64,000 nt of DNA from Janthinobacterium saanense (GTDB lineage: Bacteria; Pseudomonadota; Gammaproteobacteria; Burkholderiales; Burkholderiaceae_D). The notes under the pieces are model-generated. The model did no database searches and had not been told where the DNA came from. It saw nothing but the letters and a program-made list of their open reading frames with translations. The stretch spans positions 62,001-126,000 of the forward strand of contig NZ_JACHCI010000016.1 of assembly GCF_014200675.1 (NCBI RefSeq). The letters run 5' to 3'. Of this stretch, positions 1 through 9,053 are shown in pieces (the first letter of the stretch is position 1; each line of letters begins with the position of its first letter). The translations under genes and the position numbers were made by a program.

Positions 1-417
1 CTCATTGTGCACATAGCCCATGCGTCCTTCACCCAGGGCGACGGATTTCTGCTGCAGCGCTTCCGGGTATTCAGCCTCGCAGGCGGCATCGAGCCAGTAG
101 CGGGCCTGTGCTGCATCGCTGTCAAACAGCATGTTCGCCACGATGAACATGGCGGGCACCACTTGCCGCTGCGCGGCCAGGATGAGCCAGCGCAGCGCAG
201 CCGCCTGGTCTTGCGGGCCACCCATGCCGTTCTTGACCATCAGACCCAGGTAATAGGCGGCAGGACCGCTGCCCTGCCCGGCCGCCTCGGTGAACAGCAG
301 GCGCGCCTGCGGCTGCTGCGCCGATGCGCCACGCATCAGGGCCTTCGCTTGCACCAGCTGCGCGGCAGGGTCGCCAGCCGCCAGCGCTGCCGCCAGCAGC
401 CACGCCGCCGCCATCAT
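1..417 (-). CDS. Sel1-like repeat protein (3' end outside window)
   Basis: Reading the minus strand from an ATG at 417 gives 139 uninterrupted codons that run off the window, so the C-terminus is missing. The product starts MMAAAWLLAAALAAGDPAAQ, which could be a short signal sequence. It then has tandem helical units such as ARLLFTEAAGQGSGPAAYYL and QARYWLDAACEAEYPEA, with the alanine/glycine spacing of Sel1-like (SLR/TPR-like) repeats. Such repeats usually mediate protein-protein contacts, often in the periplasm; no partner can be named. The start codon overlaps the stop of the upstream nucleotidase gene (ATGA at 417-414), so the two are probably translationally coupled. Confidence 0.75.
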   Translation of the reverse strand, partial: MMAAAWLLAAALAAGDPAAQLVQAKALMRGASAQQPQARLLFTEAAGQGSGPAAYYLGLMVKNGMGGPQDQAAALRWLILAAQRQVVPAMFIVANMLFDSDAAQARYWLDAACEAEYPEALQQKSVALGEGRMGYVHNE

Positions 418-2435
418 TTCGACAGGTCGACCTGATACAGCGCAAAACCCTTGCCTGCGCCGTCGTCGGCCTGCAGCTGGGTCACGTTATCGATGCCAGC
501 ATCCTTCGCCAGGGCGATCACGTTGGGCGCCGAGTGGAATACCACCGGGCCTTTGGTGATGGCTTTGGCGAAGCGCCAGCTGCGCGCCGAACCGTTTTTC
601 ACGCGCGTCAGGTTTTTCTCTTTGCTGACATAGGCGATCAGGATTTCGCGGTTGTTGTCCGGCGAGGCGACTATCGTCTTGCTGCCATCGAGGCCAGGGA
701 AATTACCACCGCCGCTGGCCCGGTAGTTATTCGTCGCGATCAAAAATTCCTGCTTGGCATCGACCGGCTTGCCCTGGTAAGTCAGGCCCTTGATGCGCTG
801 GCCGGGCGGCTGCGTCACGTCGATCTGGTAGCTGACATCGGCACTGCTGATGGCGTCGAAGTTATAGCTGGGATGGGCCGCGTTGATCAATTCCTGCGCT
901 TCAAGCTTGTTAGGGTCGATGGTATTGAAGCGGCGTGCCGACTGTTCCAGCCAGGCTGTCAATTCTGCGCCCGTCATCTTCACGCCATACAGGGCGTTCG
1001 GATACAGATACAGGTCGGCCGCGTTATTGAGGGCCACGCTGCCCGCCTTGACGTCCGTGTAATCGGATACACCGGCCGAACCGCTCTTGAAGGGCGACGA
1101 CATCGACAGCACCGGCAAGCTGGCGTATTGCGGCAAATTGGCCTTGACGTAGGCCGCCAGGTAAGCGCCCTGCGCCTGGTTCACCACTTCGATGGCGCTG
1201 ACATCGCCCACGTCGGCAAAATAGGTGTTCATGCGGAAGTCCGTCACGCCCACCGGTGTCTGCACATACTGGATGGTCGCTGCATGTTCCTCGGCCACCA
1301 GCGCGGCAAGCTCCGCATCGGGCGCCACATAGCTTTTGTCTGCATTCTGGATGCCGCGCGCTTCCACCGTGGTGCGGTTCTTGTCGACGATCCACTGCTT
1401 GCCGTCATATTGCAGGTGCAAGCCGATCACGCCCAGGTGCTTGCCCCACAAATTGGCCATCACGGTCGGCACGCCATTGACCAGGCCCTTTACCTTGTCG
1501 ACGCCGGGCAGATTAAATTGCGGCACCGTGCTGGCCGCGTTCGGGAACAGCTGGTGCGAGTGGCCGATCAGCATGGCGTCCACGCCGGGCACCTGCGACA
1601 GATAGTAGTTACCGTTTTCCATGGTCGGTGAATACGGGCTGTTATCGAGGCCGCCGTGCGAAATCGCCACCACCAGGTCGGCGCCCCTGGCGCGCATCTC
1701 GGGAATGTATTTTTCTGCCGTCTCGCGCACGCCCTGGGTGTAGACGCGCCCTTCCAGCCAGCGCTTGTCCCAGGACAGGATGGTCGGCGGCGTGAAGCCG
1801 ATGATGCCCACCTTGATGGTGGCCGCTACCTGCTTGCCATCGGGGCCGGTAGCCGTGATCTGCTTGTCGATGATGTGGTAAGGAGCGAACAGCGGCTTGC
1901 CGCTCTTGACGCTAACCACATTGGCCAGCACTTGCGGGAAGTGAGGGCCGGCGCAGCGCGGCTTGGCTGGATCGACGCTGTCGACGTCAAACTGGCTGCC
2001 CGTCACCTGGCTCAGATACGCCAGGCCGTAATTGAATTCATGGTTGCCGATGCCGCCGCCATCAACCTTCAACAGGTTCAAGGCCTTGTAGACAGCCAAG
2101 GTCTGGTCGCAGGCCACCGGTTTGACCAGCGCCTGGTAATCGGCCAGCGCCGTGCCCTGGATGGTGTCGCCGTTATCGAGCAGGAGGTTATTCGGGAACT
2201 CGGCACGCGCCTGCGCGATCACGGTCGCCGTGCGTTCCAGGCCGATCGACGGCTCGGCCTGGAGCTTGTAATAGTCATAACTTAATACATTCGCGTGCAA
2301 GTCCGTCGTCTCCAGCAAAGCCAGCGTGGCGCTGCTGCCGGCTTGTGGCTGGGCTAAGCCTGTCGCGGCGGGCGGCAAGGCGCCGCAACCGGCCAGCAGC
2401 AGCGGTAACAGGGCGAGACGAGGAAGTTGGCGCAT
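414..2435 (-). CDS. cpdB: 2',3'-cyclic-nucleotide 2'-phosphodiesterase/3'-nucleotidase, lipoprotein
   Basis: This 673-residue protein belongs to the 5'-nucleotidase/CpdB family, which scavenges extracytoplasmic nucleotides by hydrolysing 2',3'-cyclic nucleotides and 3'-nucleotides. The N-terminus ends in a lipobox (LLAGC, about residues 13-17), predicting a lipid-anchored envelope protein; E. coli CpdB is a soluble periplasmic protein. Metallophosphoesterase motifs appear in order: DLHANV, DNGDTIQG, GNHEFNYG and GHSHQLF. A 5'-nucleotidase C-terminal domain follows, including NNYRASGGGNFPG. The length fits the family. It is first in a pair with the Sel1-repeat gene, overlapping by 4 bases. Pure 5'-nucleotidase specificity cannot be excluded from sequence. 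Confidence 0.88.
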   Translation of the reverse strand: MRQLPRLALLPLLLAGCGALPPAATGLAQPQAGSSATLALLETTDLHANVLSYDYYKLQAEPSIGLERTATVIAQARAEFPNNLLLDNGDTIQGTALADYQALVKPVACDQTLAVYKALNLLKVDGGGIGNHEFNYGLAYLSQVTGSQFDVDSVDPAKPRCAGPHFPQVLANVVSVKSGKPLFAPYHIIDKQITATGPDGKQVAATIKVGIIGFTPPTILSWDKRWLEGRVYTQGVRETAEKYIPEMRARGADLVVAISHGGLDNSPYSPTMENGNYYLSQVPGVDAMLIGHSHQLFPNAASTVPQFNLPGVDKVKGLVNGVPTVMANLWGKHLGVIGLHLQYDGKQWIVDKNRTTVEARGIQNADKSYVAPDAELAALVAEEHAATIQYVQTPVGVTDFRMNTYFADVGDVSAIEVVNQAQGAYLAAYVKANLPQYASLPVLSMSSPFKSGSAGVSDYTDVKAGSVALNNAADLYLYPNALYGVKMTGAELTAWLEQSARRFNTIDPNKLEAQELINAAHPSYNFDAISSADVSYQIDVTQPPGQRIKGLTYQGKPVDAKQEFLIATNNYRASGGGNFPGLDGSKTIVASPDNNREILIAYVSKEKNLTRVKNGSARSWRFAKAITKGPVVFHSAPNVIALAKDAGIDNVTQLQADDGAGKGFALYQVDLSK

Positions 2436-2596
2436 GATGGTTCCCTATGGAAAGACAATATCGCCAGCATCATACGCAGCACGGCAGCCGCCATCAAGCC
2501 ATAAAATATTGTCGTAAATACCTCAAAACAGTGATTTTATTCTCCCGTGCGGCAGTGTTTCATTGCTGCCGCCATCAGAAACGGCCCATGCTCGCG

Positions 2597-2602
2597 TATA
2601 AT
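2597..2602 (+). promoter_or_regulatory. Candidate -10 box for prfB
   Basis: A perfect TATAAT lies 37 bases upstream of the prfB start codon. No convincing -35 hexamer is visible at 16-18 bp, so this rests on the -10 match and position. Confidence 0.4.
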
Positions 2603-2638
2603 TCAGGGTTTGATTTCACCATAGAAGACCAGAATATT

Positions 2639-3743
2639 ATGGAAGCCGAACGCATCAACGCCATCTCCGCCCTGCTCTCCGACCTCACGGTCCGCGAAGC
2701 CGAACTTCGGAGGTATCTTTGACTTCACTGTCAAGTCGGAGAAACTAGAGCAAGTCAACGAAGAGCTGGAAGATCCTACCGTCTGGAACGATCCCAAGCG
2801 CGCCCAGGACCTCGGCAAAGAGAAGAAGGCGCTGGAAGCCATCGTCTTTACCTTGACCAAGGCTGACGCCGACCTGCGCGACACCAAGGACCTGTTTGCC
2901 ATGGCCCGCGAAGAAAGCGACGACGAGACGCTCGAAGCGATCGAGCAGGACGTGCAGGAAATCCGCAAGGTCATCGAAAGCATGGAATTTCGCCGGATGT
3001 TCAACAATCCGATGGACCCGAACAACTGCTTTATCGACATCCAGGCCGGCGCCGGTGGTACGGAAGCCCAGGACTGGGCCTCGATGCTGCTGCGCCAATA
3101 CCTGCGCTATTGCGAACGCAAGGGCTTCAAGGTTGAAATCCTGGAGCAGTCCGACGGCGAGGTAGCCGGCATCAAGACCGCCACGCTGAAAGTCGAGGGC
3201 GATCACGCCTATGGCTTCCTGCGCACGGAAACGGGCGTGCACCGCCTGGTGCGCAAGTCGCCATTCGACTCGGCCAACGGCCGCCACACCTCGTTTACGT
3301 CGCTGTTCGTGTACCCGGAAGTCGATGATTCGATCGAGATCGACGTCAACCCGGCCGATATCCGCGTCGATACCTACCGCGCGTCGGGCGCCGGTGGTCA
3401 GCACATCAATAAAACCGACTCCGCAGTCCGCATGACCCACGGACCAACCGGCATCGTGGTGCAGTGCCAGAACGACCGTTCGCAGCACCGCAACCGCGCC
3501 GAAGCGATGGAAATGCTGAAGGCCAAACTGTACGAACATGAGCTGCGCAAGCGCATGAGCGAGCAGCAAAAGCTGGAAGACTCGAAAACCGACGTGGGCT
3601 GGGGCCACCAGATCCGTTCCTACGTGCTGGACCAGTCCCGCATCAAGGACTTGCGTACCGGCTTCGAGACGGGCAACACCAAGGGCGTACTCGATGGCGA
3701 CATCGACGAGTTCATCTCCGCCTCGCTCAAGCAAGGCGTATAA
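2639..3743 (+). CDS. prfB: Peptide chain release factor 2, made by programmed +1 frameshift
   Basis: RF2 recognises UGA and UAA stop codons and triggers peptide release. The first 27 codons (2639-2719) end at an in-frame TGA (2720-2722). Reading resumes in the +1 frame at GAC (2721), giving join(2639..2719,2721..3743) and 367 residues, the usual RF2 length. The stop-codon-recognition tripeptide SPF falls at residues 207-209 and the catalytic GGQ at 252-254, within two residues of the E. coli positions. The internal TGA is therefore an autoregulatory device, not a mutation: low RF2 lets ribosomes shift. lysS follows 108 bases downstream, the same order as in E. coli and many proteobacteria. 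Confidence 0.97.
2709..2723 (+). promoter_or_regulatory. prfB programmed +1 frameshift site
   Basis: The site consists of an internal Shine-Dalgarno-like GGAGG (2709-2713), three bases, the slippery codon CTT (2717-2719), and TGA followed by C (2720-2723). The order and spacing match the known RF2 recoding signal. E. coli has AGGGGG where this sequence has CGGAGG, and both place the Shine-Dalgarno at the same distance from the shift codon. Confidence 0.96.
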
Positions 3744-3755
3744 GAGCTGCCGGCT

Positions 3756-3782
3756 CCGTGCGCTGTTCGCCGCAGCGCACGG
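3756..3782 (+). other. 10-bp stem-loop between prfB and lysS
   Basis: CCGTGCGCTG pairs perfectly with CAGCGCACGG across a 7-base loop. No T tract follows, so it is unlikely to be an intrinsic terminator. It may mark an RNA processing or stability point between the two cotranscribed genes. Confidence 0.45.
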
Positions 3783-3851
3783 CCATGCCTTAACACTGCG
3801 CGGTAAAACGGCGCATTAACACTGAATTAATCACCAAAGACAGACCCCATC

Positions 3852-5381
3852 ATGACTACGGATATCCAAGAACAAGCCGCCGCCCCCGATGAAAACAAGA
3901 TCATCGCCGAGCGCCGCGTCAAGCTGGCCGCACTGCGCGAACAAGGCATTGCCTTCCCCAACGATTTCCGCCCTGAGCACAAGGCGGCCGATCTGCACGC
4001 ACAATACGACAGCAAGACGCGCGAAGAGCTGGAAGAGCATCCCGTAGCCGTGGTGCTGGCTGGCCGCATGATGCTGAAGCGCGAAGCCGGCAAGAAAGCC
4101 GCTTTCGCCACCCTGCAAGACGCCTCCGGCCCGAAAGCCGATGGCCGCATCCAGATCTACGCCACGCTGGACCTGACGGGTATAGCCGCCATGGCCGCGC
4201 TGCACCACTATGACCTGGGCGATATCCTGGGCGTAACCGGCACGCTGTTCAAGACCAAGACCGACGAACTGACCATCAAGGTCACGGAACTGCGCTTGAT
4301 CACCAAGTCGCTGCGCCCGCTGCCGGACAAATTCCACGGCCTGGCCGACCAGGAAACCAAGTACCGCCAGCGCTACGTCGACCTGATCATGAGCGAAGAG
4401 ACGCGCCGCACCTTCAAGGCGCGTACCGCCGCCATCTCGTCGATCCGCCGCTTCATGGAAAAGAACGAGTTCATGGAAGTCGAAACGCCGATGCTGCACA
4501 CGATTCCAGGCGGCGCCGCGGCAAAACCATTCATCACCCACCACAATGCGCTGGACATGCAGATGTTCCTGCGTATCGCGCCCGAGCTGTACCTGAAGCG
4601 CCTGGTGGTGGGCGGCTTCGACCGCGTGTTCGAGATCAACCGCAACTTCCGCAACGAAGGCGTGTCGATCCGTCACAACCCTGAATTCACGATGATGGAA
4701 TTCTACGCGGCCTACACCGATTACAAATGGCTGATGGACTTCACCGAAGCGGTGATCCGCCAGGCCGCCATTGATGCGCACGGCACCGCCACCCTGACCT
4801 ACGGCGGCCGCGAGCTGGACCTGGCAAAACCGTTCCACCGCCTGACCATCGTCGGCGCGATCAACAAGTACGCCCCGCACTACACGAACGAGCAATTGCA
4901 CGATGCGGAATTCATCAAGGCCGAGCTGAAGAAATTCGGCGTCAAGCCATTCGCCACCGCCGGCCTGGGCGCGCTGCAACTGGCGCTGTTCGAAGAAACC
5001 GCTGAAGCGCAGCTGTGGGAACCAACCTACATCATCGACTACCCGGTCGAAGTGTCGCCACTGGCGCGCGCTTCCGACACGGTGGCCGGCATTACCGAGC
5101 GCTTCGAGCTGTTCATGGTCGGCCGCGAGATCGCCAACGGCTTCTCCGAGTTGAACGACGCAGAAGACCAGTCGGCCCGCTTCCTGGCGCAAGTCGCCGC
5201 CAAGGACGCCGGCGATGAAGAAGCCATGTTCTACGACGCAGACTACATCCGCGCCCTGGAATACGGCATGCCCCCAGCCGGCGGCTGCGGTATCGGCATC
5301 GACCGCTTGATGATGATCATCACGGATTCGCCGAATATCCGTGACGTCTTGCTGTTCCCGCATCTGCGCCGCGAAGAGTAA
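3852..5381 (+). CDS. lysS: Lysyl-tRNA synthetase, class II
   Basis: This 509-residue enzyme charges tRNA-Lys with lysine in the cytoplasm. An N-terminal OB-fold anticodon-binding domain covers roughly residues 60-150. The class II catalytic core follows, with motif 2 ([14 protein letters not shown], about residue 266) and motif 3 (GCGIGIDRL, about residue 480). The length is standard for bacterial LysS (about 500). The ATG at 3852 gives MTTDIQEQ, typical of this family. It sits in the conserved prfB-lysS order and is followed directly by a strong terminator. Confidence 0.97.
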   Translation: MTTDIQEQAAAPDENKIIAERRVKLAALREQGIAFPNDFRPEHKAADLHAQYDSKTREELEEHPVAVVLAGRMMLKREAGKKAAFATLQDASGPKADGRIQIYATLDLTGIAAMAALHHYDLGDILGVTGTLFKTKTDELTIKVTELRLITKSLRPLPDKFHGLADQETKYRQRYVDLIMSEETRRTFKARTAAISSIRRFMEKNEFMEVETPMLHTIPGGAAAKPFITHHNALDMQMFLRIAPELYLKRLVVGGFDRVFEINRNFRNEGVSIRHNPEFTMMEFYAAYTDYKWLMDFTEAVIRQAAIDAHGTATLTYGGRELDLAKPFHRLTIVGAINKYAPHYTNEQLHDAEFIKAELKKFGVKPFATAGLGALQLALFEETAEAQLWEPTYIIDYPVEVSPLARASDTVAGITERFELFMVGREIANGFSELNDAEDQSARFLAQVAAKDAGDEEAMFYDADYIRALEYGMPPAGGCGIGIDRLMMIITDSPNIRDVLLFPHLRREE

Positions 5382-5399
5382 TCACGGACGCAAGCTGAT

Positions 5400-5437
5400 A
5401 AAAAGCCGCCTGATCTCGCGATCTGGCGGCTTTTTTT
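5400..5437 (+). terminator. Intrinsic terminator of prfB-lysS
   Basis: AAAAAGCCGCC pairs with GGCGGCTTTTT around the loop TGATCTCGCGATCT, followed by a run of seven T. The flanking A and T runs make it usable from either strand, so it may also end the hipA transcript. Confidence 0.9.
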
Positions 5438-5484
5438 ATCCAATGACACGCCCCGGAGTAAGCTGGCACTTTTTCGCTGAAGAC

Positions 5485-6834
5485 TCAAGGAACATCAACT
5501 TCTGGGGGCTGATTCGTCGGCGCAGCCTGATCCCTCCATGGATGCGGGGTACGACGCCGTCGCAGGAATGATTGCAACACCGGCCTGCTTTTGATAAATT
5601 CAACGAGACGTTTTTTTTGCTCCGGACGAAGTGTGCTTGCCTCTATCATTTCCGGCCAGTGCTCCAGTGCACGAGCACAAACATCGCTGATGACAGCACG
5701 CAACGCTGGCTCGGACAAGCCGAGTGCATCACAAAATCCACGAAGGGACGCTGGATCGAGCATGTGGTGTTTTTTCATCCCGGCACTAAAAGCGAGCGCG
5801 TGCCCGCGACCGCCCATGTAGACGCTGTAGGCAACAATATCGTAAGCTGGCGAGAGTTCAATACGCCTGCCCGGGAAATGCAACACACCAATGTTTTTCA
5901 AATGGAAATCATAGTTTCCGACGAGCTCAGAAACTGCGATACGCCGCAGCAGTTCTTTCACCGCTGACATCCCCAGCCCATCGACCGCAAGCATCACCGA
6001 TGCGATGTCGGCGTAGGTACCACCAGTGTATTTTCTGGCTGGATCGACAGAGAGAATTTGGGCAAAGTCTTCTGCGTGGAGCCGGCCAGGACGATCGCGG
6101 TCAAAACGTTCAACAGCGAGAAACTGATCGGTGTCACCCAGATCGTACCAATGGCTTGCATCGATTAGTTCAAGCGGCTGCAATGTGGCCGTACACGCAT
6201 TGACTCCAGCAGCGGTGGCCAGACGAAGCGACAACTCTTCTACTTGAGGGAGCAAGTCAAACTGAGACGTTGGCAACTTCCCAATGACGTGTCCGCTATC
6301 GAGATTACGCGCTGCAACAAAACGCCCGCCCTTTTTAAGCAGTGCTATCTTGGGTTGCATACCCGAGATACTGACGCCATCCTCAAGTGGATCATCAACA
6401 ACACTCACCTCTATTGATTCCTTGTTCTGTGTGACCAGTTGGGCAGTCAAATGGCCGTCGCGTGCCGGCAACGCATATACATTACCAGGCAAGTCGCCAC
6501 CGCAAGCGGCCAGGATCTCGAAATGGTCATTCGGATCGCAATTTCGCTCGGCGACAATATGGTCGCGTAGCCCCCCTTCGGGTAACAAGTTCTGAAAGAA
6601 GGCAGGCAATTTTCCTTCGCCAAGCGAGTTGAGGACAGGATTGAGCGAATCGAAGAAAAAAGCACGCTGCTGTGCTGGATCTCCTGCCAGCATTGACAGC
6701 GATAAAAGCGGAGCTTGGGCGTCATTTGCGTAAGCCTCGTCTACCGCGAACCGAATGATGTCTCCGTAACGAAACAAATGGCCCCCGCGAAGGTCGCCGA
6801 TCAAAATCTCCAACACGCTAATTCTCATTGACAC
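5485..6834 (-). CDS. hipA: HipA-family serine/threonine kinase toxin
   Basis: This 449-residue protein has the HipA layout: N-subdomain 1 (about residues 8-125), then the kinase-like fold. The ATP/phosphate-loop motif SGMQPK is at 157-162, the catalytic loop NYDFHLKN at 307-314 (Asp309) and the metal-binding Asp-Ile-Val at 332-334. E. coli HipA phosphorylates glutamyl-tRNA synthetase and induces persistence; the target here is unknown. All catalytic residues look intact. The gene starts 5 bases after the end of the XRE-type partner, as in a toxin-antitoxin operon. Codon use is visibly less GC-rich than in lysS or ppnN, suggesting horizontal acquisition. HipA relatives acting on other aminoacyl-tRNA synthetases exist, so the label is by family. 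Confidence 0.9.
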   Translation of the reverse strand: MSMRISVLEILIGDLRGGHLFRYGDIIRFAVDEAYANDAQAPLLSLSMLAGDPAQQRAFFFDSLNPVLNSLGEGKLPAFFQNLLPEGGLRDHIVAERNCDPNDHFEILAACGGDLPGNVYALPARDGHLTAQLVTQNKESIEVSVVDDPLEDGVSISGMQPKIALLKKGGRFVAARNLDSGHVIGKLPTSQFDLLPQVEELSLRLATAAGVNACTATLQPLELIDASHWYDLGDTDQFLAVERFDRDRPGRLHAEDFAQILSVDPARKYTGGTYADIASVMLAVDGLGMSAVKELLRRIAVSELVGNYDFHLKNIGVLHFPGRRIELSPAYDIVAYSVYMGGRGHALAFSAGMKKHHMLDPASLRGFCDALGLSEPALRAVISDVCARALEHWPEMIEASTLRPEQKKRLVEFIKSRPVLQSFLRRRRTPHPWRDQAAPTNQPPEVDVP

Positions 6835-6839
6835 CCTCC

Positions 6840-7220
6840 TTAAAACTTGGGCCCGACATACCTGCTTACCGGCTCAGAGAACTTGTCCAGGATATCGGAT
6901 CGTGTACCACCCCGATCACTTGCAAGGTCCGGTGTTTTGCTTTGGCCCCGCAACGCCTTGCTGACGAGAGATTCAACCGCCCCGCTCCGCTCCCTCTGCT
7001 GAACTGACTTCGCAACGCCAGCGGGAACCAGCGCCAGTTCCAGGCCTAACTCCTGTGCGACAGCAAGAACCGTTGACAGCCGGGAGTCATTTTGACCATT
7101 GAGCAGGCCGCGCAGCGTTACCTGAGTCAAGCCAGTACGCTTGGCCATCTCCTCAAGTTTAAGATCACGCTGGAGACGCTCGCTTCTAAAAAATTCACCA
7201 ATTTCACTAATAGTTTTCAT
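6840..7220 (-). CDS. hipB: HipB-like XRE-family antitoxin and autorepressor
   Basis: The 126-residue protein has a helix-turn-helix of the Cro/XRE class at about residues 18-72 (LKLEEMAKRTGLTQVTLRGL). A long polar tail follows, from about residue 80, with no recognised domain. It precedes the hipA-like kinase and is probably cotranscribed with it. HipB proteins bind operators upstream of their own operon and inhibit HipA. The repeated GATA/TATC boxes just upstream of its start fit that role. E. coli HipB is 88 residues, so this is a longer variant with an extended C-terminus that could carry the kinase-neutralising or degradation function. Confidence 0.85.
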   Translation of the reverse strand: MKTISEIGEFFRSERLQRDLKLEEMAKRTGLTQVTLRGLLNGQNDSRLSTVLAVAQELGLELALVPAGVAKSVQQRERSGAVESLVSKALRGQSKTPDLASDRGGTRSDILDKFSEPVSRYVGPKF

Positions 7221-7221
7221 A

Positions 7222-7328
7222 GGATAGTTTTCTATCTAAATTCCTCATAAAGATACTATACTATCTTTTTCGCCATATGCAAGAGATAGATAAATATCTT
7301 TTATTCAAATTTAGATAGAATAGTATCC
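7222..7328. promoter_or_regulatory. hipBA promoter region with repeated AT-rich operators
   Basis: Related boxes occur at 7222-7240 (GGATAGTTTTCTATCTAAA), 7251-7266 (AGATACTATACTATCT, nearly palindromic) and, inverted, at 7310-7328 (GGATACTATTCTATCTAAA on the minus strand). A weaker copy lies at 7288-7299 (AGATAAATATCT). The first and third agree at 17 of 19 positions. E. coli HipB uses several copies of TATCC-N8-GGATA; these boxes are comparable in size and number. The tract is far more AT-rich than the surrounding genome. The nearest box directly abuts the hipB start codon at 7220. Confidence 0.7.
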
Positions 7329-7469
7329 TTAATATGATCAAGAACTCACTACGTCGCCAGCCAGTGAGTTTTTACTGAATCGACCTGCAAGCCTCGCGCC
7401 GACAAGCAAAATGCTGCGCAATCGGTGCGCATCGACAAGCAGGACGGCCGCACACGGCCTTGAAATACA

Positions 7470-7498
7470 AAACGCCCGATGCAGCGCATCGGGCGTTT
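7470..7498 (-). terminator. Intrinsic terminator downstream of ppnN
   Basis: AAACGCCCGATGC pairs over 13 bp with GCATCGGGCGTTT around a 3-base loop. On the minus strand it is followed by TTTTGTATTT. The rest of 7329-7567 shows no gene. Confidence 0.8.
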
Positions 7499-7567
7499 AT
7501 GCAGTAAATAATACTATCAGGCTGTTTTATCACTGGACACTGCCTCAGTGCTTCGGCGCCTCGACGT

Positions 7568-8938
7568 TTATTGAATGACGGTATAACAAGGCACATACGC
7601 CGTGCCCGCCAGCTTCATCCTGTGCTGCGCCACGAACGACGCCAGCAGCTTGTCCATCGGGCCCATGATGGCCTTGTCGCCGTGGATTTCGAAGTTGCCG
7701 TGTTCTTCGATCGAGCGGATGCCGTCATCCTTGACGTTGCCGGCTACCACGCCCGAGAAAGCGCGGCGCAGCTGAGCGGCCAGCAAGTGCGTGGCCTGGT
7801 CTTTGTGCAGGCTCAGGTTGCGCATGTTTTCATGCGTGGGCTTGAACGGCTTCTGGAATTCATGGTCGATCTTCAGCAGCCAATTGAAATAATAGGCATC
7901 GCTGTGGGCCTTGCGGAATTCGCGTACCTGCTTGATCCCTTCGAGCATTTCGCGCGCCACCAGTTCCGGATCATCGATGATGATTTTATAGCGCTGCTGC
8001 GCTTCCGGGCCCAGCGTGTCGCTGATGAACTGGTTGATCTGCACAAAGTAGTCGCGCGAGGTTTCCGGTCCCGTGAAGATCAGCGGAAAAGGGATTTCCG
8101 CATTGTCCGGGTGCAGCAGGATGCCGAGGATGTACAGGATTTCCTCGGCCGTGCCCGCGCCGCCAGGGAACACCACGATGCCGTGGCCGGCGCGCACGAA
8201 CGCTTCCAGCCGCTTTTCGATGTCCGGCATGATGACCAGGTCATTGACGATGGGATTCGGCGATTCGGCCGCGATGATGCCCGGCTCGGTGATGCCCAGG
8301 TAGCGGCCATTGTGCAGGCGCTGCTTGGCGTGGCCGATGGTGGCGCCCTTCATCGGGCCTTTCATGGCGCCCGGGCCGCAGCCGGTGCAGATATCGAGGC
8401 CGCGCAAGCCCAGCTGGTAACCGACCTCTTTCGAGTAATTGTATTCGGCCCGGTTGATCGAGTGGCCGCCCCAGCACACCACCAGGTTGGGGTTCAGCTG
8501 GGTTTGCAGCACATTCGCATTGCGCAGGATGTGGAACACGGCGTCAGTCACGCCTTCCGTGCTTTGCAAGTCGAATTTCGGGTTGCCCGTCACTTCGTCG
8601 CTGACGAAGATGATGTCGCGCAGCACGGCAAACAGGTGTTCATGGATGCCCTTGATCATTTTGCCATCGACAAAGGCGATGGCGGGCGCGCCCTTGATGT
8701 CGAGCTTGATGCCGCGTTCGCGCTGGATGATGGATACATCGAACGATTGATACCGTTCCAGCAAGGCGCGCCCGTCATCGACGGTGCTGCCGCAATTGAG
8801 TACCGCCAGTGCGCAGCGGCGGAAGGTGTTATAGAGGCCGCCCTGGCTGGTGTCGAGCAATTTGTTGACTTCGGTCTTGGAGAGCACGTCCAGGCGGCCC
8901 TCGGGAGAAACCAGAGTATCGATAACGTCGTGTTCCAT
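7568..8938 (-). CDS. ppnN: Pyrimidine/purine nucleotide 5'-monophosphate nucleosidase
   Basis: This 456-residue protein matches PpnN (YgdH), which cleaves nucleoside monophosphates to base and ribose 5-phosphate and is activated by (p)ppGpp in E. coli (454 residues). The LOG/Rossmann core carries PGGAGTAEE, the catalytic and phosphate-binding signature, and an upstream glycine-rich GCGPGAMKGPMKGA. The family's N-terminal domain (MEHDVIDTLVSPEGRLDVL) and C-terminal extension are both present, distinguishing it from the short LOG cytokinin-type proteins. It is monocistronic, divergent from the peptide transporter, and ends in a strong terminator. Confidence 0.92.
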   Translation of the reverse strand: MEHDVIDTLVSPEGRLDVLSKTEVNKLLDTSQGGLYNTFRRCALAVLNCGSTVDDGRALLERYQSFDVSIIQRERGIKLDIKGAPAIAFVDGKMIKGIHEHLFAVLRDIIFVSDEVTGNPKFDLQSTEGVTDAVFHILRNANVLQTQLNPNLVVCWGGHSINRAEYNYSKEVGYQLGLRGLDICTGCGPGAMKGPMKGATIGHAKQRLHNGRYLGITEPGIIAAESPNPIVNDLVIMPDIEKRLEAFVRAGHGIVVFPGGAGTAEEILYILGILLHPDNAEIPFPLIFTGPETSRDYFVQINQFISDTLGPEAQQRYKIIIDDPELVAREMLEGIKQVREFRKAHSDAYYFNWLLKIDHEFQKPFKPTHENMRNLSLHKDQATHLLAAQLRRAFSGVVAGNVKDDGIRSIEEHGNFEIHGDKAIMGPMDKLLASFVAQHRMKLAGTAYVPCYTVIQ

Positions 8939-9053
8939 AATGCGAAAAATCCCTTAAAAAATCGATCCTCGGATGTGTTGCAGCACCAATATACGACAAG
9001 TCGGCATGCTTGTGCTTGGCGGCATGGAAATCGCTGATCCCGCTCCCGGCATG

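Noticed and set aside
2639..2722. prfB as a pseudogene with a premature stop
   Set aside because: The stop sits exactly in the known RF2 frameshift signal, and the remaining frame is full length.
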